A program made the translations under genes and the position numbers. Under the pieces are notes generated by a model. It ran no database searches and was not told the origin of the DNA. It saw only the letters and a list, made by a program, of their open reading frames with translations. Positions 6,816 through 14,063 of a DNA stretch of 14,063 nt are shown here, piece after piece. The stretch covers positions 1 through 14,063 of the forward strand of contig JAFVZE010000373.1 of the NCBI GenBank assembly GCA_017508315.1, read 5' to 3'. Origin of the DNA: Kiritimatiellia bacterium. Lineage in GTDB: Bacteria > Verrucomicrobiota > Kiritimatiellia > RFP12 > UBA1067. Numbering within the stretch: position 1 is the stretch's first letter; each line of letters starts with the position of its first letter.

Positions 6816-6855
6816 GTTTAATGTTTTAATGTTTTAATGTTTGAATGTTCGAATG
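6816..6855 (+). repeat. Five tandem 8-bp repeats (TTTTAATG) before the pump gene
   Basis: Five head-to-tail units fill the adaptor-pump gap: GTTTAATG, TTTTAATG, TTTTAATG, TTTGAATG and TTCGAATG, with consensus TTTTAATG. The array starts directly after the adaptor stop and ends at the ribosome site of the pump. Each unit carries an ATG. Since 8 is not a multiple of 3, successive ATGs fall in rotating frames; only the one at 6837 is in frame with the pump. It is strikingly AT-rich within GC-rich coding sequence and likely unstructured in the mRNA. Confidence 0.9.
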
Positions 6856-6863
6856 GGAGAAGG
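6856..6863 (+). promoter_or_regulatory. Shine-Dalgarno region of the RND pump
   Basis: GGAGAAGG lies immediately before AAA ATG, with GGAG 7 bases before the ATG at 6867. This favours 6867 over the in-frame ATG at 6837, which lies inside the repeat array and has no ribosome site. Confidence 0.75.
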
Positions 6864-6866
6864 CAA

Positions 6867-9800
6867 ATGAAAATATCCATACGAAAATCGATCGACCAGA
6901 TCAAGACGTTCTCGCGCACGTTCATCGAGCGTCCGCGTTTCGCCATGGTCATTTCGATCGTGCTCTCGCTCGCCGGAGCGATGGCGATCATGAAGCTGCC
7001 CGTTTCGCAGTATCCGAGGTTGACGCCGCCGTCAATTCAGGTTAGTTACAGCTACCCGGGCGCAAGCGCGCAGGAAGTTCTCAACACCGTCGCCATGCCC
7101 ATCGAGGACAAGGTCAACGGCGTCGACGATATGCTCTATATGGTGGGCAGCTGCTCCGACGACGGCTCCTACTCCCTTACGCTGTCATTCGAGGTCGAAT
7201 CCGACCGCGACATGGACATGGTCAAGGTGCAGAACCGCGTTTCGCAGGCGGAGGCGAAGCTGCCGATGGAAGTGCAGCAGCTTGGCGGCACGATCCGCGC
7301 CCAGTCCGAGGACATGCTCGGCTTCATGGCGCTCAGGTCCAAAACCGGAAAGATGTCGCGTCTGCAGATCTCCGACTACATCTACGGCAACATCCAGCCG
7401 GTGCTCCTGAGAATCCCCGGCGTGGGCGACGCGATGGTCTACGGTCCGAGGCTCGCCATGCGCATCTGGCTCGACCCGGACCGCATGGCCGCGCAGGGAC
7501 TCAACACGGAAGAAGTCATCGCCGCGGTCACGAAGCAGAACGTGCAGGCGTCCATCGGCTCGGTCGGCTCTTCGCCGATCCCGAACCATGCCGCCCGCGT
7601 CTACACGCTGACGGCCAAGGGGCGGCTCATGAAACCGGCGGAATTCAACGAGATCGTCGTCAGGCGCGACGAAAAGGGCGGCATCGTCAGGCTCAAAGAC
7701 ATCGCCCGCACCGAAATCGGCGAAGAAAATTATATGTTCTCGGGCCAGTATAACGGCGAGAACGCGGTTATGATCGCGCTTCAGCAGAAGCCGGGCGCGA
7801 ACGCCATCGAAACGATGGACGCCGTTTACGACGCGTTCCGCGAGATGGAGAAAACCTTCCCCGCCGACCTTGAATGGGTCACCCCCTACGACGCTACCGA
7901 ATACGTGCGCGTCTGCATCGAGGAAATCGTCTTGACGCTGCTTCTGACGTTCGGACTTGTAGTTTTCGTGTGTTACCTCTTTCTGCAGGACTGGCGCGCC
8001 ACTCTCATTCCGTGTCTTACGATTCCGGTTTCAATCACGTCTACCTTCATTTTGATGGCAGTACTTGATTATTCGATCAACATCCTGACGCTCTTCGGCC
8101 TTGTATTGTCGATCGGCGTTGTGGTGGATGACTGCATCGTCGTCGTCGAGCGTGTGCAGTACCTTATCGAGACGCGCAAGCTCAACGCGAAGGAGGCGGC
8201 CATCCAGGCGATGAAGGACGTGACGAGCGCGGTCATCGCCACAACGCTCGTTCTTCTGGGCATCTTCGTGCCCGTAGGCTTCATGAGCGGCATCACCGGC
8301 CGCATCTACCAGCAGTTCTCGGTGACGCTTTCGGCGGCGGTGTGCTTCTCGACCGTGTGCGCGCTCACGCTCGCTCCGGCGCTGTGCTCGCTTCTCCTGC
8401 ACGAGGCGCGTCCCTTCAAACGCGGACCCTTCGCGTGGTTTAACAGGGGGCTTGACGCGTTCAAGGGATTCTTCGTCACGGCGGCGAAGTGGCTCGCAAG
8501 CCGTATCTTCCTTACGCTCGTTCTTCTCATATTGACCGTTCTTCTGACGATCCAGATGTTCTCGAAGACCGAGACGGCGTTTCTGCCCGAAGAAGACCAG
8601 AGCGTCGTGTTCTGTTCGATGGAAATGCCAGAGGGCACCGCCCGCGACCGCAGCCGCGAGACGGCGCTCCGCGCGGTCGAACTGCTGCGCACGGTTCCCG
8701 AAGTCCAGTCGGTCATCTCCATCACCGGCTGGGGCATGGTCGGCGGCCGCGGCGAAAACCAGACGACGCTCATCGTCGATCTCAAGCGCTGGAACGAGCG
8801 CCCGAATCCGGAGCAGCACGTTTCGCGGATGATCGGCAAGATCCAGAGGCTCCTCGCGGCGGTTCCGGAGCCCAAGTGGCAGGTGTTCGCGCCGCCGGCG
8901 ATTCCGGGTCTGGGCAACGCCAACGGCATTTCGGTGCATATCCAGGACAAGGTCGGCACCGATCCGATGAAGCTCGACGAGGTGAAAAAGGTGCTTCTCG
9001 CCAAGCTCAACGCCAACCCGAACATCCTCGCCGCGTTCGCCGGCTACAACGCCGAAACGCCGAAGCTCCGCTTCAACCTCGACCGCACGAAAGCCGAGAT
9101 GTTCCACGTGCCGGTGGCGACGGTTTACGCGACGCTGCAGAACTATCTGGGTTCGCGTTATGTGAACGACGTGAACCTCGGAACCCAGGTGAACCGCGTC
9201 ACCGTCGCGGCGGAGGCGAAGGGCCGCGCCAAGCCCGAGGACGTCGAGCGGCTTTACGTGCGTTCCGATACCGGGGCTATGGTGCCGATCGGCTCTCTGG
9301 GCACGATTTCGCGCGAGCTCGGTCCGCGCACCGTCTACACCCGCGACAAATACGTGACGGTCGGTCTCAACATCCTGCCCGCGCCCGGCGTCGCTTCGGG
9401 CACGGTCATGAACGAGGTGCGCGAGCTTCTCGATGCGGAACTCCCCGAAGGCTACGGCTACGCCTGGTCCGCGCTCTCCTATCAGGAAGCGCGCAACGAG
9501 GGCGCCGCCGCGCCGCTCATTCTTCTGGCGATTCTCTTCGGCTACCTTTTCCTGGTGGCGCAGTACGAATCGTGGACGATTCCGCTGCCGGTGATGCTTT
9601 CGATCTTCGTGGCGGTTCTTGGAGCGCTCGTCGGGCTCAAGTACTGGGGAATTATCGCTACGGGTTCGCCGTATCCGCTTTCGATCTACGCCCAGCTCGG
9701 TCTGGTGCTTCTGGTGGGTCTTGCCTCCAAGAACGCGATTCTCATCGTCGAGTTCGCCAAGGACAAGCGCGAAGAGGAAGGTTATTCCATCGTCGATGCC

Positions 9801-10085
9801 GCCGGCAGCGCGGCGGGCGAGCGCTTGAGGGCTCTTCTCATGACCGCCTTGACGACGCTTCTCGGCACGCTCCCGATGATGATCGCGACCGGCGCGGGAG
9901 CGGCGAGCCGCAACCATCTCGGCACCACCGAATTTTTCGGAATGCTATTTTCCGTCGTTTTCGGTATACTACTCGTTCCCGGGCTGTATTCGCTCTTCCA
10001 GACCTGGCGCGAGAACGTGAAACGCACTTTCGCCTATCTGTCCGCGCGCGCCCAGCGCCGTCGTGAACTCAAAGACAGGAAATAA
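6867..10085 (+). CDS. RND multidrug efflux pump, inner-membrane transporter (AcrB/MexB-like, HAE-1)
   Basis: This proton-driven trimeric pump exports hydrophobic and amphipathic compounds from the periplasm and inner-membrane leaflet. From ATG 6867 it has 1072 residues, near the 1040-1050 of AcrB. TM1 follows FIERPRFAMVISIVLSLAGAM. The first porter domain begins LPVSQYPRLTPPSIQVSYSYPGAS. TM4 carries the proton-relay pair Asp421-Asp422 in GVVVDDCIVVVERV. A second large periplasmic loop follows TM7. TM10 has Lys955 in GLASKNAILIVEFAKD, and Arg988 in ERLRALLMTAL matches the conserved TM11 arginine. Twelve TM helices are expected and the charge relay is intact. FMSGITGRIYQQFSVT and the asymmetric relay place it in the drug-exporting HAE-1 group rather than the metal exporters. 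The next gene starts 3 bases after its stop. Confidence 0.96.
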   Translation: MKISIRKSIDQIKTFSRTFIERPRFAMVISIVLSLAGAMAIMKLPVSQYPRLTPPSIQVSYSYPGASAQEVLNTVAMPIEDKVNGVDDMLYMVGSCSDDGSYSLTLSFEVESDRDMDMVKVQNRVSQAEAKLPMEVQQLGGTIRAQSEDMLGFMALRSKTGKMSRLQISDYIYGNIQPVLLRIPGVGDAMVYGPRLAMRIWLDPDRMAAQGLNTEEVIAAVTKQNVQASIGSVGSSPIPNHAARVYTLTAKGRLMKPAEFNEIVVRRDEKGGIVRLKDIARTEIGEENYMFSGQYNGENAVMIALQQKPGANAIETMDAVYDAFREMEKTFPADLEWVTPYDATEYVRVCIEEIVLTLLLTFGLVVFVCYLFLQDWRATLIPCLTIPVSITSTFILMAVLDYSINILTLFGLVLSIGVVVDDCIVVVERVQYLIETRKLNAKEAAIQAMKDVTSAVIATTLVLLGIFVPVGFMSGITGRIYQQFSVTLSAAVCFSTVCALTLAPALCSLLLHEARPFKRGPFAWFNRGLDAFKGFFVTAAKWLASRIFLTLVLLILTVLLTIQMFSKTETAFLPEEDQSVVFCSMEMPEGTARDRSRETALRAVELLRTVPEVQSVISITGWGMVGGRGENQTTLIVDLKRWNERPNPEQHVSRMIGKIQRLLAAVPEPKWQVFAPPAIPGLGNANGISVHIQDKVGTDPMKLDEVKKVLLAKLNANPNILAAFAGYNAETPKLRFNLDRTKAEMFHVPVATVYATLQNYLGSRYVNDVNLGTQVNRVTVAAEAKGRAKPEDVERLYVRSDTGAMVPIGSLGTISRELGPRTVYTRDKYVTVGLNILPAPGVASGTVMNEVRELLDAELPEGYGYAWSALSYQEARNEGAAAPLILLAILFGYLFLVAQYESWTIPLPVMLSIFVAVLGALVGLKYWGIIATGSPYPLSIYAQLGLVLLVGLASKNAILIVEFAKDKREEEGYSIVDAAGSAAGERLRALLMTALTTLLGTLPMMIATGAGAASRNHLGTTEFFGMLFSVVFGILLVPGLYSLFQTWRENVKRTFAYLSARAQRRRELKDRK

Positions 10086-10088
10086 TCT

Positions 10089-11561
10089 ATGATGAACAGA
10101 TATCTTTATTCGGTCGCGTCTGCTGTTGCGCTGCTGTCCGGCTGCATGTCGCTGCCGTCCGTCGGCCCGGATTACGAGGAGCCGGATTTCGAAATGCCGG
10201 AGAATCCGCTACCCGACGCGGGATTTCCCACTTCCAATCTGACGGCTGCCTGCGAGTACCGTCCGGCCGAATCCAACGACGACAGCCGGGTGGTCGTCTC
10301 CACGAATTCCATGGAGAAGTGGTGGACCAGATTCGACGACCGGGTGCTGGTCGATCTTGTCGACGGGGCGGTTTCCAACAATGTCAACTACCGTATCGCG
10401 CAGGCCCGTCTCGAACAGTCCAACTGGGAACTTATCGGCAGTTATGCGGCTTTCCTGCCCGGTCTGGAAGCCGAAGGCAACGCGATCCGTTCGGTAACCC
10501 GCGACAACAACAAGTATCTGCGCTCGTCCAAATTCGGCGCCGGTCTCAATATGACGTGGGAGATCGACATTTTCGGTGGCAGCCGCCGGGCGACGGAAGC
10601 TGCGCTTGCGGCGGCTGAAGCTGCGGGGTGGACCGTCGGCGACGCATGGGTGTCGCTGGTCTCCCAGATCGGCGTGCAGTACATCAACCTCCGGACCACG
10701 CAGGCGCTTATAGATGTCGCCCGCACCAATCTCGTCCTGCAGTCCGAGACCTACGACATCCTCAAGTCGCGTCTTGATTCCGGCATCGGCGACGAGCTGG
10801 CGGTAAACCAGTGCGCGTATATCGTGGAGCAGACGCGGGCGCGCATCCCGCAGCTTCTGGCGCAGGAGGAGGCGCTCAAGAACGCTATCGCCGTTCTTGC
10901 CGGAGTGGTGCCGGGACAGATGCACGACATCCTCAAGCCGGTGACGGTCAAACGGGACTGGCTTCTCGCTCCGCACAAAGTCGATGCTCTGGCGCTGAAT
11001 ATGATCCGTTCGCGTCCCGACGTCAAGGCGGCGGAACGCAATCTGGCAAAAGAGGTGGCCCGTGTGGGTATCGCGGAATCGATGTGGTATCCCAAACTTT
11101 TCATCAACGGCGGAGTCGGAATGGAGTCGTCGAAATTTTCGAAACTTTTCGACAGCGACAGTTTCTACGCTTCGATAGGACCTTCCATCAGTTGGCCGTT
11201 TTTCCAGGGTGGAAATGTTTATGCCCAGATCAAGGTGGCGGAAGCGCGGGTTGATGAGGCGTGCCTGGCCTATGAATTGTCGCTTCAGAACGCCTACGGC
11301 GAAGTGCGCGACGCCTATTCCGCCTATACCCAGGAGTATCACCGCTATCAGGCGCTCAAAAGCGCGGTAAAGGCGGCGTCGGACGCCGTGTCCATCTCCA
11401 ACGACCTCTACAAGAACGGGCTTAAGGACTTCAACAACGTGCTCGATGCCCAGCGCAGCCGTCTGCAGCTTGAAGAGGAGTATGTGGTTTCCCGCGGCCA
11501 GATAACGCTCAATCTCATCGAACTGTATCGCGCTCTCGGCGGCGGACTTGCCGTGCAGTGA
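10089..11561 (+). CDS. Outer-membrane efflux lipoprotein (NodT/OprM/CusC-type channel)
   Basis: This outer-membrane channel of the tripartite pump has 490 residues. The signal peptide ends in a lipobox, LLSGC, with Cys19 as the predicted lipidated residue. It is followed by VGPDYEEPDFEMP, the typical mature start of NodT-family lipoproteins. Two outer-membrane efflux repeats follow, each giving beta-strands and a long periplasmic helical pair: the first with NNVNYRIAQARLEQS and MTWEIDIFGG, the second with RSRPDVKAAERNLAKEVARVGIAESMWYPKLFINGGVG and SISWPFFQGG. An AGGA ribosome site is 8 bases before ATG 10089; ATG 10092 is an alternative start. I see no hairpin after the stop, and the hisG -35 lies within the last codons, so some read-through into hisG is possible. 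Confidence 0.95.
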   Translation: MMNRYLYSVASAVALLSGCMSLPSVGPDYEEPDFEMPENPLPDAGFPTSNLTAACEYRPAESNDDSRVVVSTNSMEKWWTRFDDRVLVDLVDGAVSNNVNYRIAQARLEQSNWELIGSYAAFLPGLEAEGNAIRSVTRDNNKYLRSSKFGAGLNMTWEIDIFGGSRRATEAALAAAEAAGWTVGDAWVSLVSQIGVQYINLRTTQALIDVARTNLVLQSETYDILKSRLDSGIGDELAVNQCAYIVEQTRARIPQLLAQEEALKNAIAVLAGVVPGQMHDILKPVTVKRDWLLAPHKVDALALNMIRSRPDVKAAERNLAKEVARVGIAESMWYPKLFINGGVGMESSKFSKLFDSDSFYASIGPSISWPFFQGGNVYAQIKVAEARVDEACLAYELSLQNAYGEVRDAYSAYTQEYHRYQALKSAVKAASDAVSISNDLYKNGLKDFNNVLDAQRSRLQLEEEYVVSRGQITLNLIELYRALGGGLAVQ

Positions 11562-11577
11562 GCAAATATGGTATAAT
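11548..11577 (+). promoter_or_regulatory. Promoter of hisG
   Basis: TGGTATAAT (11569-11577) is a consensus -10 with TGn extension. TTGCCG (11548-11553) lies 18 bases before TATAAT as a fair -35, inside the final codons of the channel gene. The predicted start near 11584 leaves a leader of about 27 bases. The ribosome site before ATG 11611 is poor (GAAAGAAAG), and I see no attenuator or his-leader peptide. Confidence 0.75.
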
Positions 11578-11610
11578 CCTACAAATTTCACCGAAAGAAA
11601 GCTAAATTAA

Positions 11611-12480
11611 ATGGCAATAGTTTTAGGTCTGCCGAAAGGCAGTTTGCAGGAATCGACCTTCGCGCTGTTCAAGCGCGCAGGGTTCAATGTGTCGTGCTCA
11701 AGCCGCAGTTATATCCCCTCCATCGACGACGAGGAGATCAAGTGCCGTCTTTTGCGTCCGCAGGAGATGAGCCGCTACGTCGAGCTCGGGCTTCTCGACG
11801 CCGGAATCTGCGGTTACGACTGGGTTTACGAGAACGGCAGCGATGTCCACGAAATCTGCGAGCTCAACTATTCCAAGGCGACTTCAAATCCCGTCCGCTG
11901 GGTGCTCGCCGTTCCGAACGATTCCAAGATCAAGACCGTCAAGGATCTGAACGGCAAGCGCATTTCGACCGAGGCGATCGGCCTTGTCAAGCGTTATCTG
12001 AAGAAGCACGGCGTCAAGGCCGATGTCGAGTTCAGCTGGGGCGCGACCGAGGTCAAGGCTCCGGAACTCGTCGACGCGATCGTCGATCTTACCGAGACTG
12101 GCAGTTCGCTCAGGGCGAACAACCTTCGCATCGTCGATACGATCCTCACGTCGACGACCCGCTTCATCGCCAACAGGAAGAGCTGGAAAAACTCCGCCAA
12201 GCGCCAGAAGCTCGAGCAGCTTCAGATGCTCCTGACCGGAGCGCTCGAGGCCCAGCGCCGCGTGCTTTTGAAGTGCAACGCCCCGGCGAAGAATCTCGAC
12301 AAGATCGTCAAGGTTCTGCCCGCTCTGCACGCACCGACGGTGAACAAGCTCAACGACGAGAAGTGGTTCGCCGTCGAGTCCGTGGTCGAGGAGCGTCTGG
12401 TGCGCGACCTTATCCCGGCGCTCACCAAGTGCGGTGCCACCGGCATCATCGAGCTTCCGCTCAACAAGATAATTTTCTGA
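11611..12480 (+). CDS. hisG: ATP phosphoribosyltransferase, long form
   Basis: This enzyme catalyses the first committed step of histidine synthesis: ATP and PRPP give N1-(5-phosphoribosyl)-ATP and pyrophosphate. At 289 residues it is the long, hexameric form, which needs no HisZ. The N-terminus GLPKGSLQESTFALFKRAG and the PRPP-binding loop DAIVDLTETGSSLRANNLR (residues 155-173) are clear. The C-terminal part from about residue 218 (PAKNLDKIVKVLPALHAPTV) is the ACT-like domain through which histidine inhibits the long form. It is not in a his operon here. Its own promoter lies just upstream, and a 29-codon ribosomal-type gene follows 30 bases after the stop. Confidence 0.96.
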   Translation: MAIVLGLPKGSLQESTFALFKRAGFNVSCSSRSYIPSIDDEEIKCRLLRPQEMSRYVELGLLDAGICGYDWVYENGSDVHEICELNYSKATSNPVRWVLAVPNDSKIKTVKDLNGKRISTEAIGLVKRYLKKHGVKADVEFSWGATEVKAPELVDAIVDLTETGSSLRANNLRIVDTILTSTTRFIANRKSWKNSAKRQKLEQLQMLLTGALEAQRRVLLKCNAPAKNLDKIVKVLPALHAPTVNKLNDEKWFAVESVVEERLVRDLIPALTKCGATGIIELPLNKIIF

Positions 12481-12497
12481 GGCAAATCTTAACAACC

Positions 12498-12503
12498 AAG
12501 GAG
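12498..12503 (+). promoter_or_regulatory. Shine-Dalgarno site of the 29-aa gene
   Basis: AAGGAG lies 7 bases before ATG 12511. It is one of the strongest ribosome sites in the window, which supports real and high translation of the tiny gene behind it. Confidence 0.85.
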
Positions 12504-12510
12504 AGAAAAA

Positions 12511-12600
12511 ATGGGTTCCATCAAGAAAAAACGGCGCAAAAAAATGTCTAAGCACAAATACGACAAGCGTATGAAGGCGCAGCGCCACAAAAACAAATAA
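12511..12600 (+). CDS. AURKAIP1/COX24-domain mini-protein (bS22 / mS38 C-terminal-like)
   Basis: This gene codes for a 29-residue, extremely basic protein with core KKKRRKKMSKHKYDKR and a C-terminus QRHKNK. It has 14 Lys/Arg among its first 22 residues and no acidic residue except Asp18. The opening MGS-I-KKKRRKKMSKHK matches the short bacterial family annotated as AURKAIP1/COX24 domain (DUF1713). This is the bacterial counterpart of the C-terminus of mitochondrial ribosomal protein mS38 and of mycobacterial bS22, which binds 16S rRNA in the small subunit. Function in this organism is inferred from that family. A strong ribosome site and a terminator 6 bases after the stop frame it as a real gene. 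Its length places it below most gene-finder cut-offs. Confidence 0.85.
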   Translation: MGSIKKKRRKKMSKHKYDKRMKAQRHKNK

Positions 12601-12605
12601 GCAGT

Positions 12606-12634
12606 AAGGTCCGGTCTGAAGCGCCGGGCCTTTT
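12606..12634 (+). terminator. Intrinsic terminator after hisG and the mini-protein gene
   Basis: The stem AAGGTCCGG (12606-12614) pairs with CCGGGCCTT (12624-12632), 9 bp including one G-T pair, around a 9-base loop. The run TTTT (12631-12634) follows the GC-rich part. The hairpin starts 6 bases after the mini-protein stop. The short T run suggests moderate strength. Confidence 0.8.
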
Positions 12635-12651
12635 GCTAACCGCGGATAAAG

Positions 12652-14063
12652 GTGGGCGGACGTTTCAACATAACGGGGCTTCGGTTTTTCCTCGCGGGGA
12701 AGGGGCTTTCGTTCCGTACCGGCCAGTATTTCGGCGAAGCGATGCTAGTCGGGGCGCTGACCGGTCTGGTAGTTGTCGCCTTCAGGTACATGATCGATTT
12801 CGGCAAGGAATGGATCATGGAGGGGATGGGGCGTCACAGTTTCGTCTCCTCGCTGTCGGACAAGGCGTCTTTTTTCTCCGGTGTCTCGCTTGAAACCGTA
12901 ACCAATCCCTACCGGTGGCTGCTCGTGGTGTTGCCGGCGCTCGGTGCGGTCGCCGGTTATCTGCTTATCAAGCGCTTTTCTTCGGTTGAGCACGCCCGCG
13001 GCACCGACAGCGCAATCCGCGCCTATCACCACCGCGACGGCTACATCACCGGGGCGGTCATACCGGTGAAATCGGTCGCTTCCGTGTTGACCGTCGGCTC
13101 CGGCGGTTCGGCGGGCTACGAAGGGCCGGTAACGCTTCTCGGTGCGGCGGTGGGCAGTGTCGTTTCCCGCCGTCTCAATCTTACGGTGCGCGCGCGGCGC
13201 ATTCTGATGACCGCGGGGCTTTCCGCCGGCATCACCGCGCTTTTTCAGGCTCCGCTCGCGGGCGCGATTTTCGGTTTCGAGGTTCTGTATTCGTCGAGCG
13301 ATGTCGAATACGAGACGCTTCTGCCGTGTTTCATCGCCTCGGCCGTCTCCTACACGGTTTTCGCGTGTTTCTTCGGCTGGGCGCCGCTCTTTTCGATGCC
13401 GGAGGACTGCGTCTACAATTTCGGACTGCGGCTGCTGCCTTATTTCGTGCTGGCGCTCGTCGTCACTTTCGGCGCGAGGTTCTACATCCATTTTTTCCGC
13501 AAGAGCGAAATGAAGTTCGCCACGATGCGTTTTCCGCGGCCGCTCAAGGTGGCGTTGGGCGGTTTGTTGACGGGTGCTGTCGGCTTTTTCTTCCCGGACA
13601 TTCTCGGCTCGAGCTATTCGACCATTCAGGCAGGTCTCGATTCGGGAGTCCATCTCTCCGGAGGCAGCGCTGCGCCCGCCATCTTCGGTTTCATCGGCTT
13701 TTTCTTTCTCAAGGCGATCGCAACGTCGTTTACCGTAGGCTCCGGCGGTTCCGGCGGAGTCTTCGCCCCGGCGCTCGTCTGCGGCTGCTCGCTCGGCGCG
13801 GCTGTCGGGCTTATATTCGCTAAACTTCTGCCCGCGTCGTTCGGGATTCATCCGGCGGCGTTCGCGCTCGTCGGAATGGCGGGCTTCATGGCCTCTTCCA
13901 TCCGCATTCCGATAACGGCGATTCTGATGGTGGCGGAAATTTCCGGCAATCACGGCCTGCTTCTGCCGGCGATGTGGGTGTGCGGAATAAGCTTCTGGCT
14001 CAACAACGGCTGGTCGCTCTACCGCAGCCAGGTCCACTGCCGCGAATCCTCGCCGGTGCACGA
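12652..14063 (+). CDS. ClC-family chloride channel or H+/Cl- antiporter, 3' end outside the window
   Basis: This inner-membrane anion channel or proton-coupled antiporter is partial, with 470 codons visible and no stop. The frame opens after a TAA at 12637; GTG 12652 is the first good start and gives a normal short N-terminus before helix B (FGEAMLVGALTGLVVVAF). ATG 12742 lies inside helix B and is too late. Family motifs are GSGGSAGYEGP (gating glutamate Glu157) and GSGGSGGVFAPAL (from Gly363). GTDSAIRAYHH stands where GSGIPE stands in E. coli ClC, typical of another bacterial subgroup. At the site of the central tyrosine (Tyr445 of E. coli ClC) the segment reads EISGNHGLL, so His seems to replace Tyr. 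CBS domains, if any, would lie beyond the edge. Only 17 bases separate it from the preceding terminator, and no clear promoter is visible. Confidence 0.88.
   Translation, partial: MGGRFNITGLRFFLAGKGLSFRTGQYFGEAMLVGALTGLVVVAFRYMIDFGKEWIMEGMGRHSFVSSLSDKASFFSGVSLETVTNPYRWLLVVLPALGAVAGYLLIKRFSSVEHARGTDSAIRAYHHRDGYITGAVIPVKSVASVLTVGSGGSAGYEGPVTLLGAAVGSVVSRRLNLTVRARRILMTAGLSAGITALFQAPLAGAIFGFEVLYSSSDVEYETLLPCFIASAVSYTVFACFFGWAPLFSMPEDCVYNFGLRLLPYFVLALVVTFGARFYIHFFRKSEMKFATMRFPRPLKVALGGLLTGAVGFFFPDILGSSYSTIQAGLDSGVHLSGGSAAPAIFGFIGFFFLKAIATSFTVGSGGSGGVFAPALVCGCSLGAAVGLIFAKLLPASFGIHPAAFALVGMAGFMASSIRIPITAILMVAEISGNHGLLLPAMWVCGISFWLNNGWSLYRSQVHCRESSPVH

Noticed and set aside
6816..6855. CRISPR-like or mobile-element repeat
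   Set aside because: Units are 8 bp, head to tail without spacers, and not near any cas or transposase gene; it is a simple short tandem repeat.
6837..6866. Ten-codon N-terminal extension of the RND pump from ATG 6837
   Set aside because: That ATG lies within the tandem repeats with no ribosome site, whereas ATG 6867 has GGAGAAGG at proper distance and begins a typical RND N-terminus.
8031..9917. 628-codon minus-strand frame opposite the RND pump
   Set aside because: It is the antisense shadow of a GC-rich conserved gene. Its product is dominated by Arg, His, Asp and Glu without any domain, and there is no ribosome site or promoter.
10209..11591. 460-codon minus-strand frame opposite the outer-membrane channel gene
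   Set aside because: The plus strand has a lipobox and two efflux-channel repeats. The minus frame is a codon-bias shadow and would cover the hisG promoter.
12745..14061. 438-codon minus-strand frame opposite the ClC gene
   Set aside because: The opposite strand has full ClC motifs in order; the minus-strand product is low-complexity Arg/Glu-rich sequence with no recognisable fold.

Overview
The window looks like an ordinary chromosomal stretch of a GC-rich, probably anaerobic bacterium with a Gram-negative envelope. A complete tripartite RND efflux system with a lipidated outer-membrane channel implies an outer membrane. A rubredoxin-first ('reverse') rubrerythrin suggests an anaerobic or microaerobic life. 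A 29-residue basic protein of the AURKAIP1/COX24 (mS38 C-terminal, bS22-like) type is, from memory, common in Bacteroidota, Actinobacteria and PVC-type bacteria. High GC, Shine-Dalgarno starts and CCA-encoding tRNA genes would fit a PVC lineage such as Lentisphaerota/Victivallales or Kiritimatiellota. That placement is inference and could be wrong.

Layout. 21-290: three tightly packed tRNA genes (Gly-TCC, Leu-CAA, Ser-GGA). 371-3066: ilvE (branched-chain aminotransferase) overlapping recJ (5'-3' ssDNA exonuclease). 3122-3162: a 17-bp perfect hairpin serving as a two-way terminator between convergent units. 3183-4782, minus strand: rlmN followed 4 bp later by reverse rubrerythrin. 4783-4954: a divergent control region with an extended -10 for rlmN and a TTGACA/TATAAT promoter for a TetR/AcrR-type repressor, the latter straddling a perfect inverted repeat. 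4955-11561: an efflux operon in the order tetR, adaptor (AcrA-like), RND pump (AcrB-like), outer-membrane lipoprotein channel (NodT/OprM-like). 11548-12600: a promoter, hisG (long form) and the 29-aa ribosomal-type protein, closed by a hairpin terminator at 12606-12634. 12652-end: a ClC-type anion channel/transporter cut by the window edge.

How they work together. The repressor is the first gene of the operon it appears to control. Its gene overlaps the adaptor, and the pump and channel follow at short spacing, so repressor and pump components should rise together when an inducer releases the operator. RlmN is an oxygen-sensitive radical SAM enzyme co-transcribed with a peroxide-removing rubrerythrin. 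HisG and the ribosomal-type peptide share a transcript.

I found no mobile element, CRISPR array or prophage. Nothing here is clearly a new system. The best leads are the 29-aa protein, the apparently leaderless divergent transcripts (rlmN and tetR), and the run of five 8-bp ATG-containing repeats just before the pump gene.
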